Source: an uncultured Mailhella sp. (GTDB lineage Bacteria; Desulfobacterota; Desulfovibrionia; Desulfovibrionales; Desulfovibrionaceae). From it: a stretch of DNA of 54,680 nt. The translations under genes and the position numbers were made by a program. This document shows positions 39,331-48,737 of this stretch, one piece after another. Position 1 is the stretch's first letter, and every line of letters starts with the position of its first letter. Below the pieces are notes generated by a model. That model was given only the letters and a program-made list of their open reading frames with translations, was not told the origin of the DNA and did no database searches. The stretch is from positions 1 to 54,680 of the forward strand of contig NZ_CANRLT010000004.1 of the NCBI RefSeq assembly GCF_947631555.1, written 5' to 3'.

Positions 39331-40965
39331 ATGGCAAAAATGCCCACACCCGAAGAATTGCTGGCGGCCACGCCCGCTGCCTTCCCCAAGGATGGCTGGA
39401 TGGACACCAAGCCGGATTACCATCCCGGCAGCTTCTGCTACCCCGCCAAGACGGATATTTTGAAGGGCCTCGGTTTCGAGCGCGCCCACGACTGGGCCCC
39501 CGACAATGAAGACTGGGAACTGCCCAGCAACTGGGAACAGATCCTGTACAATTCTCTTCAGGACGCTCTGAACAAACACCGCTCCCTCAAGGTGTTCATG
39601 GATTGCTGTGTACGCTGCGGCGCCTGCGCCGACAAGTGCCACTTCTTCATCGGCACCAACGATCCCAAGAACATGCCCGTGCTGCGCGCCGAGCTGCTCC
39701 GTTCCGTCTACCGCAAGGACTTCACCACGGCGGGACGGCTCCTCGGCAAGCTCGCAGGGGCACGCACGCTGGACAAGAACGTCATCAAGGAATGGTTCAT
39801 CTACTTCTACCAGTGCACGGAGTGCCGCCGCTGCTCGCTGTTCTGTCCCTACGGCATCGACACCGCTGAAATCACCGTCATCGTGCGTCAGATGCTGCTT
39901 GACCTCGGCATCGGCATCCACTGGATCATGAACTCCGTATCCGACTGTAACCGCACGGGTAACCACCTGGGTATCCAGCCCCACTCCATGCGCGAAATCG
40001 TGGAGTTCCTGTGTGACGACGTCGAGACCATCACCGGCATCCGCGTTGATCCGCCGTGGAATGAGAAGGGGCATGAAGTCATCTTCATCACGCCCTCCGG
40101 CGACTATTTCGCCGACCCCGGCATCTACACCTTCATGGGCTATCTCATGCTCTTCCATGAGATTGGACTGGACTACACCCTGTCCACCTACGCTTCCGAA
40201 GGCGGCAACTTCGGCTCATTCGTCTCCTTCGACCTTGCCAAGCGCCTCAACGCCAAGATGTATGCCGAGGCCGAACGCCTGGGCTGCAAGTGGATCCTCG
40301 GCGGTGAATGCGGCCACATGTGGCGCGTGGTGAACCAGTACATGGCCACTTACAACGGGCCGACGCCTCCCAAGATGGAACAGCCTGTGTCGCCCATCAC
40401 CGGCACGGTGTTCAAGAACGCCGCTGCCACCAAGATGGTACACATCGCCGAGTTCACCGCCGACCTCATCAAGCACAACAAGCTGAACCTGCGGCCACAG
40501 CGCAACGACCACATCATCACGACCTGGCACGACTCCTGCAACCCTGCCCGCGCCATGGGCATCTTTGAAGAACCGCGCTATGTGCTGAAGAATGTGTGCA
40601 ACCATTTCGTGGAAATGCCCGAACACACCATCCGTGAAGAAACCTTCTGCTGCGGTTCCGGCTCCGGTCTGAACGCGGAGGAAATCATGGATCAGCGTCT
40701 GTGCGGCGGATTCCCCCGTGCCAACGCCCTGCGCTATGTACACGACACGAAGGATGTCAACTGGATGGCCTGCATGTGCGCCCTCGACCGCGCAGCCCTG
40801 CCTCCGCTGGTGGACTACTGGGTTCCCGGCGTCACGGTCAGCGGACTGCACGAACTTGTGGCCAACGCTCTGGTGATGAAGGGCGAGATTCCCCGCACCA
40901 TGGATCTGCGTCAGGAAGATCTGCCCTTCCCCGATGAAGACCCTGCCGCCTCGGAGGAAGCATAA
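39331..40965 (+). CDS. dsrK: DsrMKJOP complex subunit DsrK (HdrD-like)
   Basis: CCVRCGACADKCHFF, CTECRRCSLFCPYGID, ETFCCGSGSG. Confidence 0.95.
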   Translation: MAKMPTPEELLAATPAAFPKDGWMDTKPDYHPGSFCYPAKTDILKGLGFERAHDWAPDNEDWELPSNWEQILYNSLQDALNKHRSLKVFMDCCVRCGACADKCHFFIGTNDPKNMPVLRAELLRSVYRKDFTTAGRLLGKLAGARTLDKNVIKEWFIYFYQCTECRRCSLFCPYGIDTAEITVIVRQMLLDLGIGIHWIMNSVSDCNRTGNHLGIQPHSMREIVEFLCDDVETITGIRVDPPWNEKGHEVIFITPSGDYFADPGIYTFMGYLMLFHEIGLDYTLSTYASEGGNFGSFVSFDLAKRLNAKMYAEAERLGCKWILGGECGHMWRVVNQYMATYNGPTPPKMEQPVSPITGTVFKNAAATKMVHIAEFTADLIKHNKLNLRPQRNDHIITTWHDSCNPARAMGIFEEPRYVLKNVCNHFVEMPEHTIREETFCCGSGSGLNAEEIMDQRLCGGFPRANALRYVHDTKDVNWMACMCALDRAALPPLVDYWVPGVTVSGLHELVANALVMKGEIPRTMDLRQEDLPFPDEDPAASEEA

Positions 40966-41379
40966 ATGTTTAATGCGAAATATGTCATCCCCGGCATCAT
41001 CGTCTTTGCCGGGCTGTTCACCGCGCCTTTCTGGATCAATATGCTTTCCCCGAAGCACGAAAAGGTCGTCGTGGAGCTGCCTGCTCACCCCGTTACCTTC
41101 TTCGGCGAAGAGCGCTCCCAGTGTATCGAGCCTCGCGAATGGATGGCCGCCAACCACATGGAACTGCTCATTGAGTGGCGCGACTCCGCCCTGCGTGAGA
41201 ACAAGCGCATCTACACCGCCACGGACGGGAAAAAATGGGAGACCAGCCTTCAGAACACCTGTATGGCCTGCCACAGCAACAAGACCGAGTTCTGCGACAA
41301 GTGCCACGATGCCAACAGCGTGAATCCGTACTGCTGGGATTGCCACGTCATACCCCAGGGGAACAACAATGAATTCTAG
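40966..41379 (+). CDS. dsrJ: DsrJ triheme cytochrome c
   Basis: Three CXXCH motifs CMACH, CDKCH, CWDCH; N-terminal membrane anchor. Confidence 0.94.
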   Translation: MFNAKYVIPGIIVFAGLFTAPFWINMLSPKHEKVVVELPAHPVTFFGEERSQCIEPREWMAANHMELLIEWRDSALRENKRIYTATDGKKWETSLQNTCMACHSNKTEFCDKCHDANSVNPYCWDCHVIPQGNNNEF

Positions 41380-42127
41380 TAGACGCTATTTTCTCAAGGT
41401 CGCCAGCCTTTCCACCTTCGCCCTCGCTGCAGGCGCGGCCGGGACGAAAGCCGCCGGCGCCGAGTATGAGGCCTATCCCGAAGGTCTGAAGGCCAAACGC
41501 TGGGCCATGGTCATCGACACCCGCCGCTTCCAGAATCCCGAATCCATGCGGCCCATCATCGAAGCCTGTCACAAGGCGCACAACGTGCCCACCATTCCCG
41601 GACCCAAGGAAGTGAAATGGATCTGGGACGACACCTTCGAACACGCCTTCGCCGATGACCCCTCGCCGCTTCTGCCCCGCGGCATCGAGGAACGCCGCTT
41701 CTTCCTGATGTGCAACCACTGCACCAACCCCTCCTGTGTGCGTGTGTGTCCCGCCGGGGCTACCTACACCACCCAGGGCGGCCTCGTGGCCATCGACTAT
41801 CACCGCTGCGTGGGCTGCCGCTTCTGCATGGCCGCCTGCCCCTACGGTTCCCGCAGCTTCAACTTCCAGGATCCCCGCCCCTTCATCAAGGAGCTGAACG
41901 CGGCCTACCCCACCCGTATGCGCGGCGTGGTGGAGAAATGCACCTTCTGCGCCGAACGCCTGGAAAAAGGACTCATGCCTGCCTGCGTTGAGGCCTCAAA
42001 CGGCGCCATCCTGTTCGGCGACCTCAATGATCCGGACTCCGTGGTTCGTCAGGCTCTGGCCAGGAACTTCAGCATCCGCCGCAAGCCCAGTCTGGGCACT
42101 GATCCCGGCGTGTACTACATTATCTAG
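41369..42127 (+). CDS. dsrO: DsrO periplasmic 4Fe-4S protein
   Basis: Tat-like SSRRYFLKVASL; CNHCTNPSCVRVCP, CVGCRFCMAACPYG. Confidence 0.95.
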   Translation: MNSSRRYFLKVASLSTFALAAGAAGTKAAGAEYEAYPEGLKAKRWAMVIDTRRFQNPESMRPIIEACHKAHNVPTIPGPKEVKWIWDDTFEHAFADDPSPLLPRGIEERRFFLMCNHCTNPSCVRVCPAGATYTTQGGLVAIDYHRCVGCRFCMAACPYGSRSFNFQDPRPFIKELNAAYPTRMRGVVEKCTFCAERLEKGLMPACVEASNGAILFGDLNDPDSVVRQALARNFSIRRKPSLGTDPGVYYII

Positions 42128-42136
42128 GAGGAGGCC

Positions 42137-43315
42137 ATGCTCGAAAAAGTTCTCAAGGGGTCGCCCAAGTATTATCTGTGGCTCCTCTTCCTGCTGGCAG
42201 TCATCGGCTACGCCTTTATTGTCTATGTGTTCCAGCTCATTTACGGACTTCAGCTCACCGGTCTGACCCGCAACACCTCCTGGGGCTTCTACATCGCCCA
42301 GTTCACCTATCTGGTGGGTGTTGCCGCAGCAGCCGTGATGCTTGTTCTGCCCGCAACGTTCCATCACTACCATCCCTATCACCGCGTCATTGTCTTCGCC
42401 GAATTTCTGGCCATCGGCGCGGTGATCATGTGTATGCTCTTCATCGTGGTGGATATGGGGCAGCCGCAGCGCGTGCTCAACGTCATTCTGCACCCCACGC
42501 CGAACTCCGTGATGTTCTGGGACTGCACCGTGCTCTGCGGCTATCTGCTGCTGAACGCCGTCATCGGCTGGACGTCGCTGGAACATGAAAGCCGCCATGT
42601 GCCTGTGCCGGGCTGGGTCAAGGTCCTGGTGGTCATCTCCATCTTCTGGGCCTTCTCCATCCACACCGTGACCGCCTTCCTGTACGCCGGTCTGCCCGGC
42701 CGCCACTACTGGCTGTCTGCCATCATGGCCGCCCGCTTCCTGGCTTCCGCCTTCTGCGCGGGACCCTCACTGCTGCTCCTGGGGCTGCTGCTCCTGAAGC
42801 GGCTTACCGGCTTCGACCCCGGCAAGGCCGTGGTCAAGTCCCTGTCCATCACCATCGCGTACGCCATGGGCCTGAACATGTTCTTCTACGTTCTGGAACT
42901 GTTCACCGCGTTCTACAGCGGCATCCCCGGCCACGCCCATCCCATCGTGTTCATCTTCCAGGGACACGAAGGCCTGAGTGTCTGGGTGAACGGCTGGATG
43001 TGGACGGCGGTGGCACTTGCCTTCATCAGCATTTTCCTGCTGGCAATTCCCAAGTTCCGCAACAACCTGAAGATTCTGCCCTGGGCTCTGGTCATGCTGA
43101 TCATCGCCTCCTGGATCGACAAGGGGCTTGGACTGCTCATCGGCGGCTTCGCTCCCACGCCCTATGAGACCTATGAAGTCTACACGCCGACGTTCTGGGA
43201 AGTCTCCGTGGGGCTCGGCATCTTCGCCGTCGGCGCACTCGTGATCTCCATACTCTGGAAGATTGCCCTCGAAATGAAACGCGAAGGCGGCGAACCGTTC
43301 GCGCTTCCCGAATAG
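42137..43315 (+). CDS. dsrP: DsrP NrfD/PsrC-family membrane subunit
   Basis: ~10 TM, NrfD-like TRNTSWGFYIAQFTYLVGVAAAAV; last gene of cluster. Confidence 0.94.
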   Translation: MLEKVLKGSPKYYLWLLFLLAVIGYAFIVYVFQLIYGLQLTGLTRNTSWGFYIAQFTYLVGVAAAAVMLVLPATFHHYHPYHRVIVFAEFLAIGAVIMCMLFIVVDMGQPQRVLNVILHPTPNSVMFWDCTVLCGYLLLNAVIGWTSLEHESRHVPVPGWVKVLVVISIFWAFSIHTVTAFLYAGLPGRHYWLSAIMAARFLASAFCAGPSLLLLGLLLLKRLTGFDPGKAVVKSLSITIAYAMGLNMFFYVLELFTAFYSGIPGHAHPIVFIFQGHEGLSVWVNGWMWTAVALAFISIFLLAIPKFRNNLKILPWALVMLIIASWIDKGLGLLIGGFAPTPYETYEVYTPTFWEVSVGLGIFAVGALVISILWKIALEMKREGGEPFALPE

Positions 43316-43345
43316 GTTTCCCGTTCTTCCTTTCCCATCAGCAGG

Positions 43346-43375
43346 CGCCCGGCGGAAACTCTCCGCCGGGCGTTT
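43346..43375 (+). terminator. Terminator of dsr operon
   Basis: CGCCCGGCGGA AACTC TCCGCCGGGCG TTT. Confidence 0.75.
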
Positions 43376-43516
43376 CCTTCAGGGCGTAGAAGCAGAACCC
43401 GAAAGCGCGTCTCAGCCCACAGGCTGAACGCCGCCTTGACGCCGCGGGAGCCACCGCGTATAAAAAGGATAAGGAAAAACCGCGTCCCGCAGAGCCTCTT
43501 CAACAAGGACATTCTC

Positions 43517-44143
43517 ATGGCGCTCCACATCATCGACCATCCCCTCGTCCGGCACAAGCTGGGGCTGCTCCGCAAGGAAAGCACGTCCACCAGCGAATTT
43601 CGTATGCTCTCCAAAGAGATTGCACGTCTGCTCGCCTACGAAGCCACCAAGAACCTGCCTACGGAAAAGAAGACCGTCATGGGCTGGGCCGGGCCGGTGG
43701 AGGTGGATCGCATCTCGGGCAAGAAGATCACCATCGTGCCCATACTGCGCGCCGGACTGGGACTCATGGACGGCGTGCTGGACATGATCCCCGGGGCCAG
43801 AATCAGCGTACTCGGCTTGTACCGTAATGAAAAAACGCTGGAGCCGGTGGAATACTACAAAAAACTGGCCAAAGGAATGGAACAGCGCATGGCCATCGTC
43901 CTTGACCCCATGCTGGCCACGGGCGGTTCCCTCATCGCCGCGCTGGACATACTCAAGCAGAGCGGCTGCCGGAATATCTGCTCCATCAACCTGGTGGCTG
44001 CGCCCGAAGGCGTCAAGGCCGTCATGGACAAACATCCGGACGTGGAGCTTTACGCCGCGGCTCTCGACAATCATCTCAACGAAAACGGCTACATCATCCC
44101 CGGCCTCGGCGATGCCGGAGACCGTATTTTCGGCACCAAGTAA
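43517..44143 (+). CDS. upp: Uracil phosphoribosyltransferase
   Basis: [59 protein letters not shown]. Confidence 0.96.
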   Translation: MALHIIDHPLVRHKLGLLRKESTSTSEFRMLSKEIARLLAYEATKNLPTEKKTVMGWAGPVEVDRISGKKITIVPILRAGLGLMDGVLDMIPGARISVLGLYRNEKTLEPVEYYKKLAKGMEQRMAIVLDPMLATGGSLIAALDILKQSGCRNICSINLVAAPEGVKAVMDKHPDVELYAAALDNHLNENGYIIPGLGDAGDRIFGTK

Positions 44144-44216
44144 GCTGCGGTTTTTCCGGCAGACGGCAGCAGTCTGAAAGAAGCAGGAGGCAGAACACCT
44201 CCGGCAGGGGCACGGC

Positions 44217-45239
44217 ATGGCGCGCTATTCATCCCTCATCAGCAACAGGCACATGGTGGCCGTCCGCTTCAGTTCCATGGGCGACGTAGCGCTCACCACA
44301 GGGGTGCTTCTCGACTGGCACAAGAAGCATGAAACCATGTTCACAGTGGTGACGCGTGCGGCATTTGCCCCCCTTTTCGACCATCACCCCGCGGTTCAGG
44401 AAGTCATCGGGCTGCTGCCGGAAGAGCTGAGCGGGCAGGTGCAGGCTCAGGTCTTTCATGCGCTTGTCCTCAAGTACAAGGATTCTCCGCTGCTGGATCT
44501 GCACCGCAATCTCCGCTCGGCCATGCTGGCACGGAGCTGGCGGGACGCCATCATCTGCTATAAAAAAATGTCCGTGGCGCGCCGGCTCTTTCTCTGGAGC
44601 CGCGGCCGCCTGTACGGTGAGGCCCTGCGCGCCCTGAACGTGCCCCAGCGCTACGCCATCGGCCTGTACAACGAAAAGGAAGTTCCGCCCGCCGAAGAAC
44701 TTCGCCCCCGCATCTTCCTTTCCTCCGAGGAACGAGAACGGGCGGCTTCCGCACTGGCTTCTCTGCACGCCTCAGGGCCGCTGGTGGCTTTGCATCCCTT
44801 CGCCACGCACACCGCAAAGACCTGGTCCATGGAAATCTGGCTCCGCTTCGCCGCCCTGCTGGACGCCGCAGGCATTCCCTTTTTCTGGGTGGGGCTGGGC
44901 GAGGGACTTCCCGCCGCGGAGAATGGCCGCAGCTTCATCGGCAAGACAGATCTGCGGCAGCTCTGCGGGCTTTTGGAACAGGCCGCCGTCCTCGTCACGG
45001 GGGATTCAGGACCCATGCACCTGGCCACCGCCGTGGGAACGCCCGTGCTGGCGCTGTTCGGCCCAACCTGCAGGGAATGGGGCTTTTTCCCGTCCGGGCC
45101 AAAAGATACCGTGATTCAGCTCGATATGCCCTGCCGCCCCTGTTCACTTCACGGGGCAGGGACATGCTCCCGGGGCAGTGTCTGTATGACGGGCATACTC
45201 CCGGAACAGGTCCTGGAAACGCTTAAAACCATGCTCTGA
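44217..45239 (+). CDS. Glycosyltransferase family 9 (heptosyltransferase-like)
   Basis: VAVRFSSMGDVALTTGVL, HPFATHTAKTWSMEIW, VTGDSGPMHLATAVGTPVLALFGPT. Confidence 0.9.
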   Translation: MARYSSLISNRHMVAVRFSSMGDVALTTGVLLDWHKKHETMFTVVTRAAFAPLFDHHPAVQEVIGLLPEELSGQVQAQVFHALVLKYKDSPLLDLHRNLRSAMLARSWRDAIICYKKMSVARRLFLWSRGRLYGEALRALNVPQRYAIGLYNEKEVPPAEELRPRIFLSSEERERAASALASLHASGPLVALHPFATHTAKTWSMEIWLRFAALLDAAGIPFFWVGLGEGLPAAENGRSFIGKTDLRQLCGLLEQAAVLVTGDSGPMHLATAVGTPVLALFGPTCREWGFFPSGPKDTVIQLDMPCRPCSLHGAGTCSRGSVCMTGILPEQVLETLKTML

Positions 45240-45511
45240 GGCTTTCTCCCGGCATTCGTACGGTTCTTTTTAGGCGTTCACGAACTATGTGATTTTTTTG
45301 TCATTTTAGAGGGCGGCGCATTTCTCTCTGTTGACCTGTCTTTATCACCATGCTATGGTAAGAAAAGCTCCTTTCAGAGGAGACGCGCTCTCCGCCCCGT
45401 GCCGGTGCGGCCCGCGTTTTTCTGAAAGCCGTTCGGCAATCCGCCGGAATCCTGCCGCGCCATGGTTCCGCCGTGACCAGGTCTTTCATATCTGTGCCAG
45501 GAGGCTCGTAT

Positions 45512-46462
45512 ATGCAAATCTCCATCGGACTGGGGAAGGAAAGCGTCGAAGAACGCCTCGAACTTCACGGCGTATCACGCCGCGACTTCCTCAAATTCTG
45601 TTCCAGTGCGGCCATCGCCATGGGCATGGGTCCGGCCTTCGCGCCCGCCATCGCCAAGGCGCTCACGGCTCCCGGCCGTCCCGCCGTCATCTATCTGCAC
45701 GATGCGGAATGTACCGGCTGCACCGAAGCTCTGCTGCGCTCCAGCAAGCCCTACATCGACGAGATCATCCTCGACACAATTTCCATCGATTACCAGGAGA
45801 CCATCATGGCCGCTGCCGGTGAAGCCGCTGAAGAAGCGCTGCATCAGGCCATGAAGAACCCCAATGGCTACCTCTGTATCGTGGAAGGCGCCATCCCCAC
45901 GGCCATGGACGGACTCTACGGCACCATAGGCGGGCGCACCATGTACGAGATCAACAAGGAAGTGCTCCCCGGAGCCAAGGCCGTCATCGCCTACGGTACC
46001 TGCGCCAGCTTCGGCGGCGTTCCTGCGGCAGCACCCAATCCCACGGCCTGCAAGGGCGTTAACGACTGCTTCGCCGATCTCGGCATCAAGGCCATCAACA
46101 TCCCCGGCTGCCCGCCCAATCCGCTCAACCTCATCGGTGCGATTGCGGCCATACTTGCGGGAACGAAACTGGAACTGGACGCGCTGAACCGTCCCAGGGC
46201 CTTCTTCGGACACACCATCCATGAACAGTGCGAGCGTCTGCCGCACTTTGAGGCCGGAGAGTTCGCCCCCTCCTTTGACTCTGAAGAAGCCCGTCACGGC
46301 TGGTGTCTGTACAAACTGGGCTGCAAGGGGCCGACGACGTATAACAACTGCCCCAAGGCCCGATTCAACGACGTGAGCTGGCCGGTGGCCGCAGGCCACC
46401 CCTGTATCGGCTGTTCCGAACCGAATTTCTGGGACAACATGACCCCCTTCTATAAAAACTGA
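45512..46462 (+). CDS. hynA: Periplasmic [NiFe] hydrogenase small subunit (Tat exported)
   Basis: [22 protein letters not shown] Tat signal; [49 protein letters not shown]. Confidence 0.95.
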   Translation: MQISIGLGKESVEERLELHGVSRRDFLKFCSSAAIAMGMGPAFAPAIAKALTAPGRPAVIYLHDAECTGCTEALLRSSKPYIDEIILDTISIDYQETIMAAAGEAAEEALHQAMKNPNGYLCIVEGAIPTAMDGLYGTIGGRTMYEINKEVLPGAKAVIAYGTCASFGGVPAAAPNPTACKGVNDCFADLGIKAINIPGCPPNPLNLIGAIAAILAGTKLELDALNRPRAFFGHTIHEQCERLPHFEAGEFAPSFDSEEARHGWCLYKLGCKGPTTYNNCPKARFNDVSWPVAAGHPCIGCSEPNFWDNMTPFYKN

Positions 46463-46473
46463 CGAGAACCACC

Positions 46474-48150
46474 ATGAGCGAAAAAACTACTCCCCAAAGT
46501 TCGTATACCGGGCCCATCGTGGTGGACCCTCTCACCCGTATCGAAGGCCATCTGCGTATTGAGGTCGAGGTCGAGAACGGGCGCGTCAAGGATGCCCGCA
46601 GCTGTTCCACTCTGTTCCGCGGGCTTGAGACCATTCTCAAGGGGCGCGATCCCCGCGATGCCCAGTTCTTCACCGGGCGTACCTGTGGCGTGTGTACCTA
46701 CACCCATTCCCTGGCGTCTACCCGTGCTCTGGAAGACGCCATGCAGATCGAGATTCCCCGCAACGCTTCGCTGATCCGCAATCTCGTGCTGGGTATGCAG
46801 AACATTCACGACCACGTCGTGCATTTCTACCACCTCCATGCCCTGGACTTCGTGGATGTCGCCGCCGCACTTCAGGCGGATCCGGCCAAGGCCGCTAAAC
46901 TCAACGCCACCATTTCGCCGCGCCCCACAAGCGAGGAAGAGCTGCGCGCCGTTCAGGCCAAGGTCAAAGCTCTCGTCGAGAGCGGACAGCTCGGGCCCTT
47001 CACCAATGCGTACTTCCTCGGCGGGCATCCGGCCTACTATCTGGATCCCGAAGCCAACCTTGTTGCCACGGCGCACTACTTGCAGGCTCTGCGCGTACAG
47101 ATGGATATCGCACGCGCCACGGCTGTTTTCGGCGGCAAGAACCCGCATCCCCAGTTCCTCATCGCCGGAGGCGTCACCTGCTACAACGCCCTGCGGTCTG
47201 ATGTCATCGCCTCCTTCACCGAACTGTACAAAAAGGCCAAAGACTTCGTGGAACAAGTCTACATCCCCGATTTGCTCCTCGTGGCCGGAGCGTACAAGGA
47301 TTGGGCCTCCATCGGCGGCGGACTGGCCGACTACATGGACTTCGGCGAATTTCCCGTCAGGGAACGCGATATTGAAGCGCGCTGGCTCAAGCCCGGCGTT
47401 ATCTACAACCGCGACCTTGCCCACCCCCTGCTCTTCGACCACACCAAAATTGCCGAGCATGTGCGTCACAGCTGGTATGAAGGTGACCAGGCCCGCTATC
47501 CCTATCAGGGCGCAACGCAGCCCCAGTTCACCCAGATGGGCGACACCGACCGCTACTCCTGGATGAAGGCTCCCCGTTACGATGGTCACGCCGTGGAGAC
47601 CGGCCCCCTGGCCCAGATGCTCCTTGCCTATGCTCAAGGTAATGAACTTGTCAAAGCCACTGTGGATACAGTGCTCAAGGCCCTGAACGTCGGCCCTGAA
47701 GCGCTGTTCTCCACGTTGGGGCGTACCGCCGCCCGCGGCGTGGAGACTCTCGTCGTGGCCCATGGCGTTGGCGAATGGATAAAGGAACTGGAAGACAACC
47801 TGGCCAGGGGTGACAACAAAATCTGCGTCAATGCCGAAGTTCCCAGGAGCGCAGAAGGAGTGGGCTTTGTCCACGCGCCGCGCGGCGGCCTGTCCCACTG
47901 GATTGTCATCGAAAATGGCAAGATTGCCAATTTCCAGCTTGTGGTGCCTTCGACCTGGAACCTTGGTCCCCGCTGCGCCGAAGGCAAGCTGAGTGCGGTG
48001 GAAGCCTCACTTATCGGAACGCCCGTGGCCGACCCCAAGCGCCCTGTGGAAATTCTGCGCACGGTGCATTCCTTTGACCCGTGCATCGCCTGCGGTGTGC
48101 ATGTCATCGACGGCACAACTAACCGCAGCTATGATTTTAAGGTCCTGTAA
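46474..48150 (+). CDS. hynB: Periplasmic [NiFe] hydrogenase large subunit
   Basis: DPLTRIEGHLRIEVEV; RTCGVCTYTHS; C-terminal DPCIACGVHVIDG. Confidence 0.96.
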   Translation: MSEKTTPQSSYTGPIVVDPLTRIEGHLRIEVEVENGRVKDARSCSTLFRGLETILKGRDPRDAQFFTGRTCGVCTYTHSLASTRALEDAMQIEIPRNASLIRNLVLGMQNIHDHVVHFYHLHALDFVDVAAALQADPAKAAKLNATISPRPTSEEELRAVQAKVKALVESGQLGPFTNAYFLGGHPAYYLDPEANLVATAHYLQALRVQMDIARATAVFGGKNPHPQFLIAGGVTCYNALRSDVIASFTELYKKAKDFVEQVYIPDLLLVAGAYKDWASIGGGLADYMDFGEFPVRERDIEARWLKPGVIYNRDLAHPLLFDHTKIAEHVRHSWYEGDQARYPYQGATQPQFTQMGDTDRYSWMKAPRYDGHAVETGPLAQMLLAYAQGNELVKATVDTVLKALNVGPEALFSTLGRTAARGVETLVVAHGVGEWIKELEDNLARGDNKICVNAEVPRSAEGVGFVHAPRGGLSHWIVIENGKIANFQLVVPSTWNLGPRCAEGKLSAVEASLIGTPVADPKRPVEILRTVHSFDPCIACGVHVIDGTTNRSYDFKVL

Positions 48151-48170
48151 GCAGAACTCGTTTTCCTTCT

Positions 48171-48207
48171 AAAGCAGGAGAGGCGCCTGCCGCCTCCCCT
48201 GCTTTTT
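48171..48207 (+). terminator. Terminator-like hairpin between hydrogenase large subunit and maturation protease genes
   Basis: AAAGCAGGAGAGGCGCCTGCCGCCTCCCCTGCTTTTT. Confidence 0.7.
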
Positions 48208-48227
48208 ATCTTTTTATAAGGCAGAGC

Positions 48228-48731
48228 ATGGAACGTATTCTCATTCTCGGCGTGGGCAACATCCTTTTCACCGACGAGGGCATCGGCATCAAGGCTTTGG
48301 AAGGGCTGCTCCAGCGCTGGGACTTCCCGCAAAACGTGCGCCTCATCGACGGCGGAACCCTCGGCATGGGGCTTATGGACGCACTCATGGACAGTGACCG
48401 CGTCTATGTGCTGGACGCCGTCCTGGGCGGCGGCGCACCGGGGAGCGTGTACCGCCTCACAGACGAAAATCTGCGCAAGAGTCTCAGCTTCCGCGATTCT
48501 CTGCATCAGACCGACCTTGTGGACACGCTGCTCTGCTGCGAGTTACTCGGCCATCGGCCGGAAGGCGTTGTGTACGGTATGGAGCCTGCCGACTATCAAA
48601 GCATGGCCGTGGGGCTGTCCCCGGTATGTACGGCCAGCCTGCCCCGCCTCTGCGATGAGCTCGTCAAGGAACTGCGAGGTCTGGGCCTCTCCATCTCTGA
48701 AAAAGACGCCGCAGCGGACGGTTTGTCCTGA
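48228..48731 (+). CDS. hynC: Hydrogenase maturation endopeptidase (HyaD/HynC type)
   Basis: ILILGVGNILFTDEGIGIKALEGL...RLIDGGTLGMGLM...VYVLDAVLGGGAPG. Confidence 0.93.
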   Translation: MERILILGVGNILFTDEGIGIKALEGLLQRWDFPQNVRLIDGGTLGMGLMDALMDSDRVYVLDAVLGGGAPGSVYRLTDENLRKSLSFRDSLHQTDLVDTLLCCELLGHRPEGVVYGMEPADYQSMAVGLSPVCTASLPRLCDELVKELRGLGLSISEKDAAADGLS

Positions 48732-48737
48732 GTCCGT

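Noticed and set aside
46450-47898. 482-aa minus-strand ORF antisense to the hydrogenase large subunit
   Set aside because: Opposite a canonical [NiFe] large subunit.
46474-48150. Possible [NiFeSe] selenocysteine hydrogenase
   Set aside because: The C-terminal motif is encoded as Cys (DPCIACGVH, TGC), with no in-frame TGA, and the small subunit resembles HynA.
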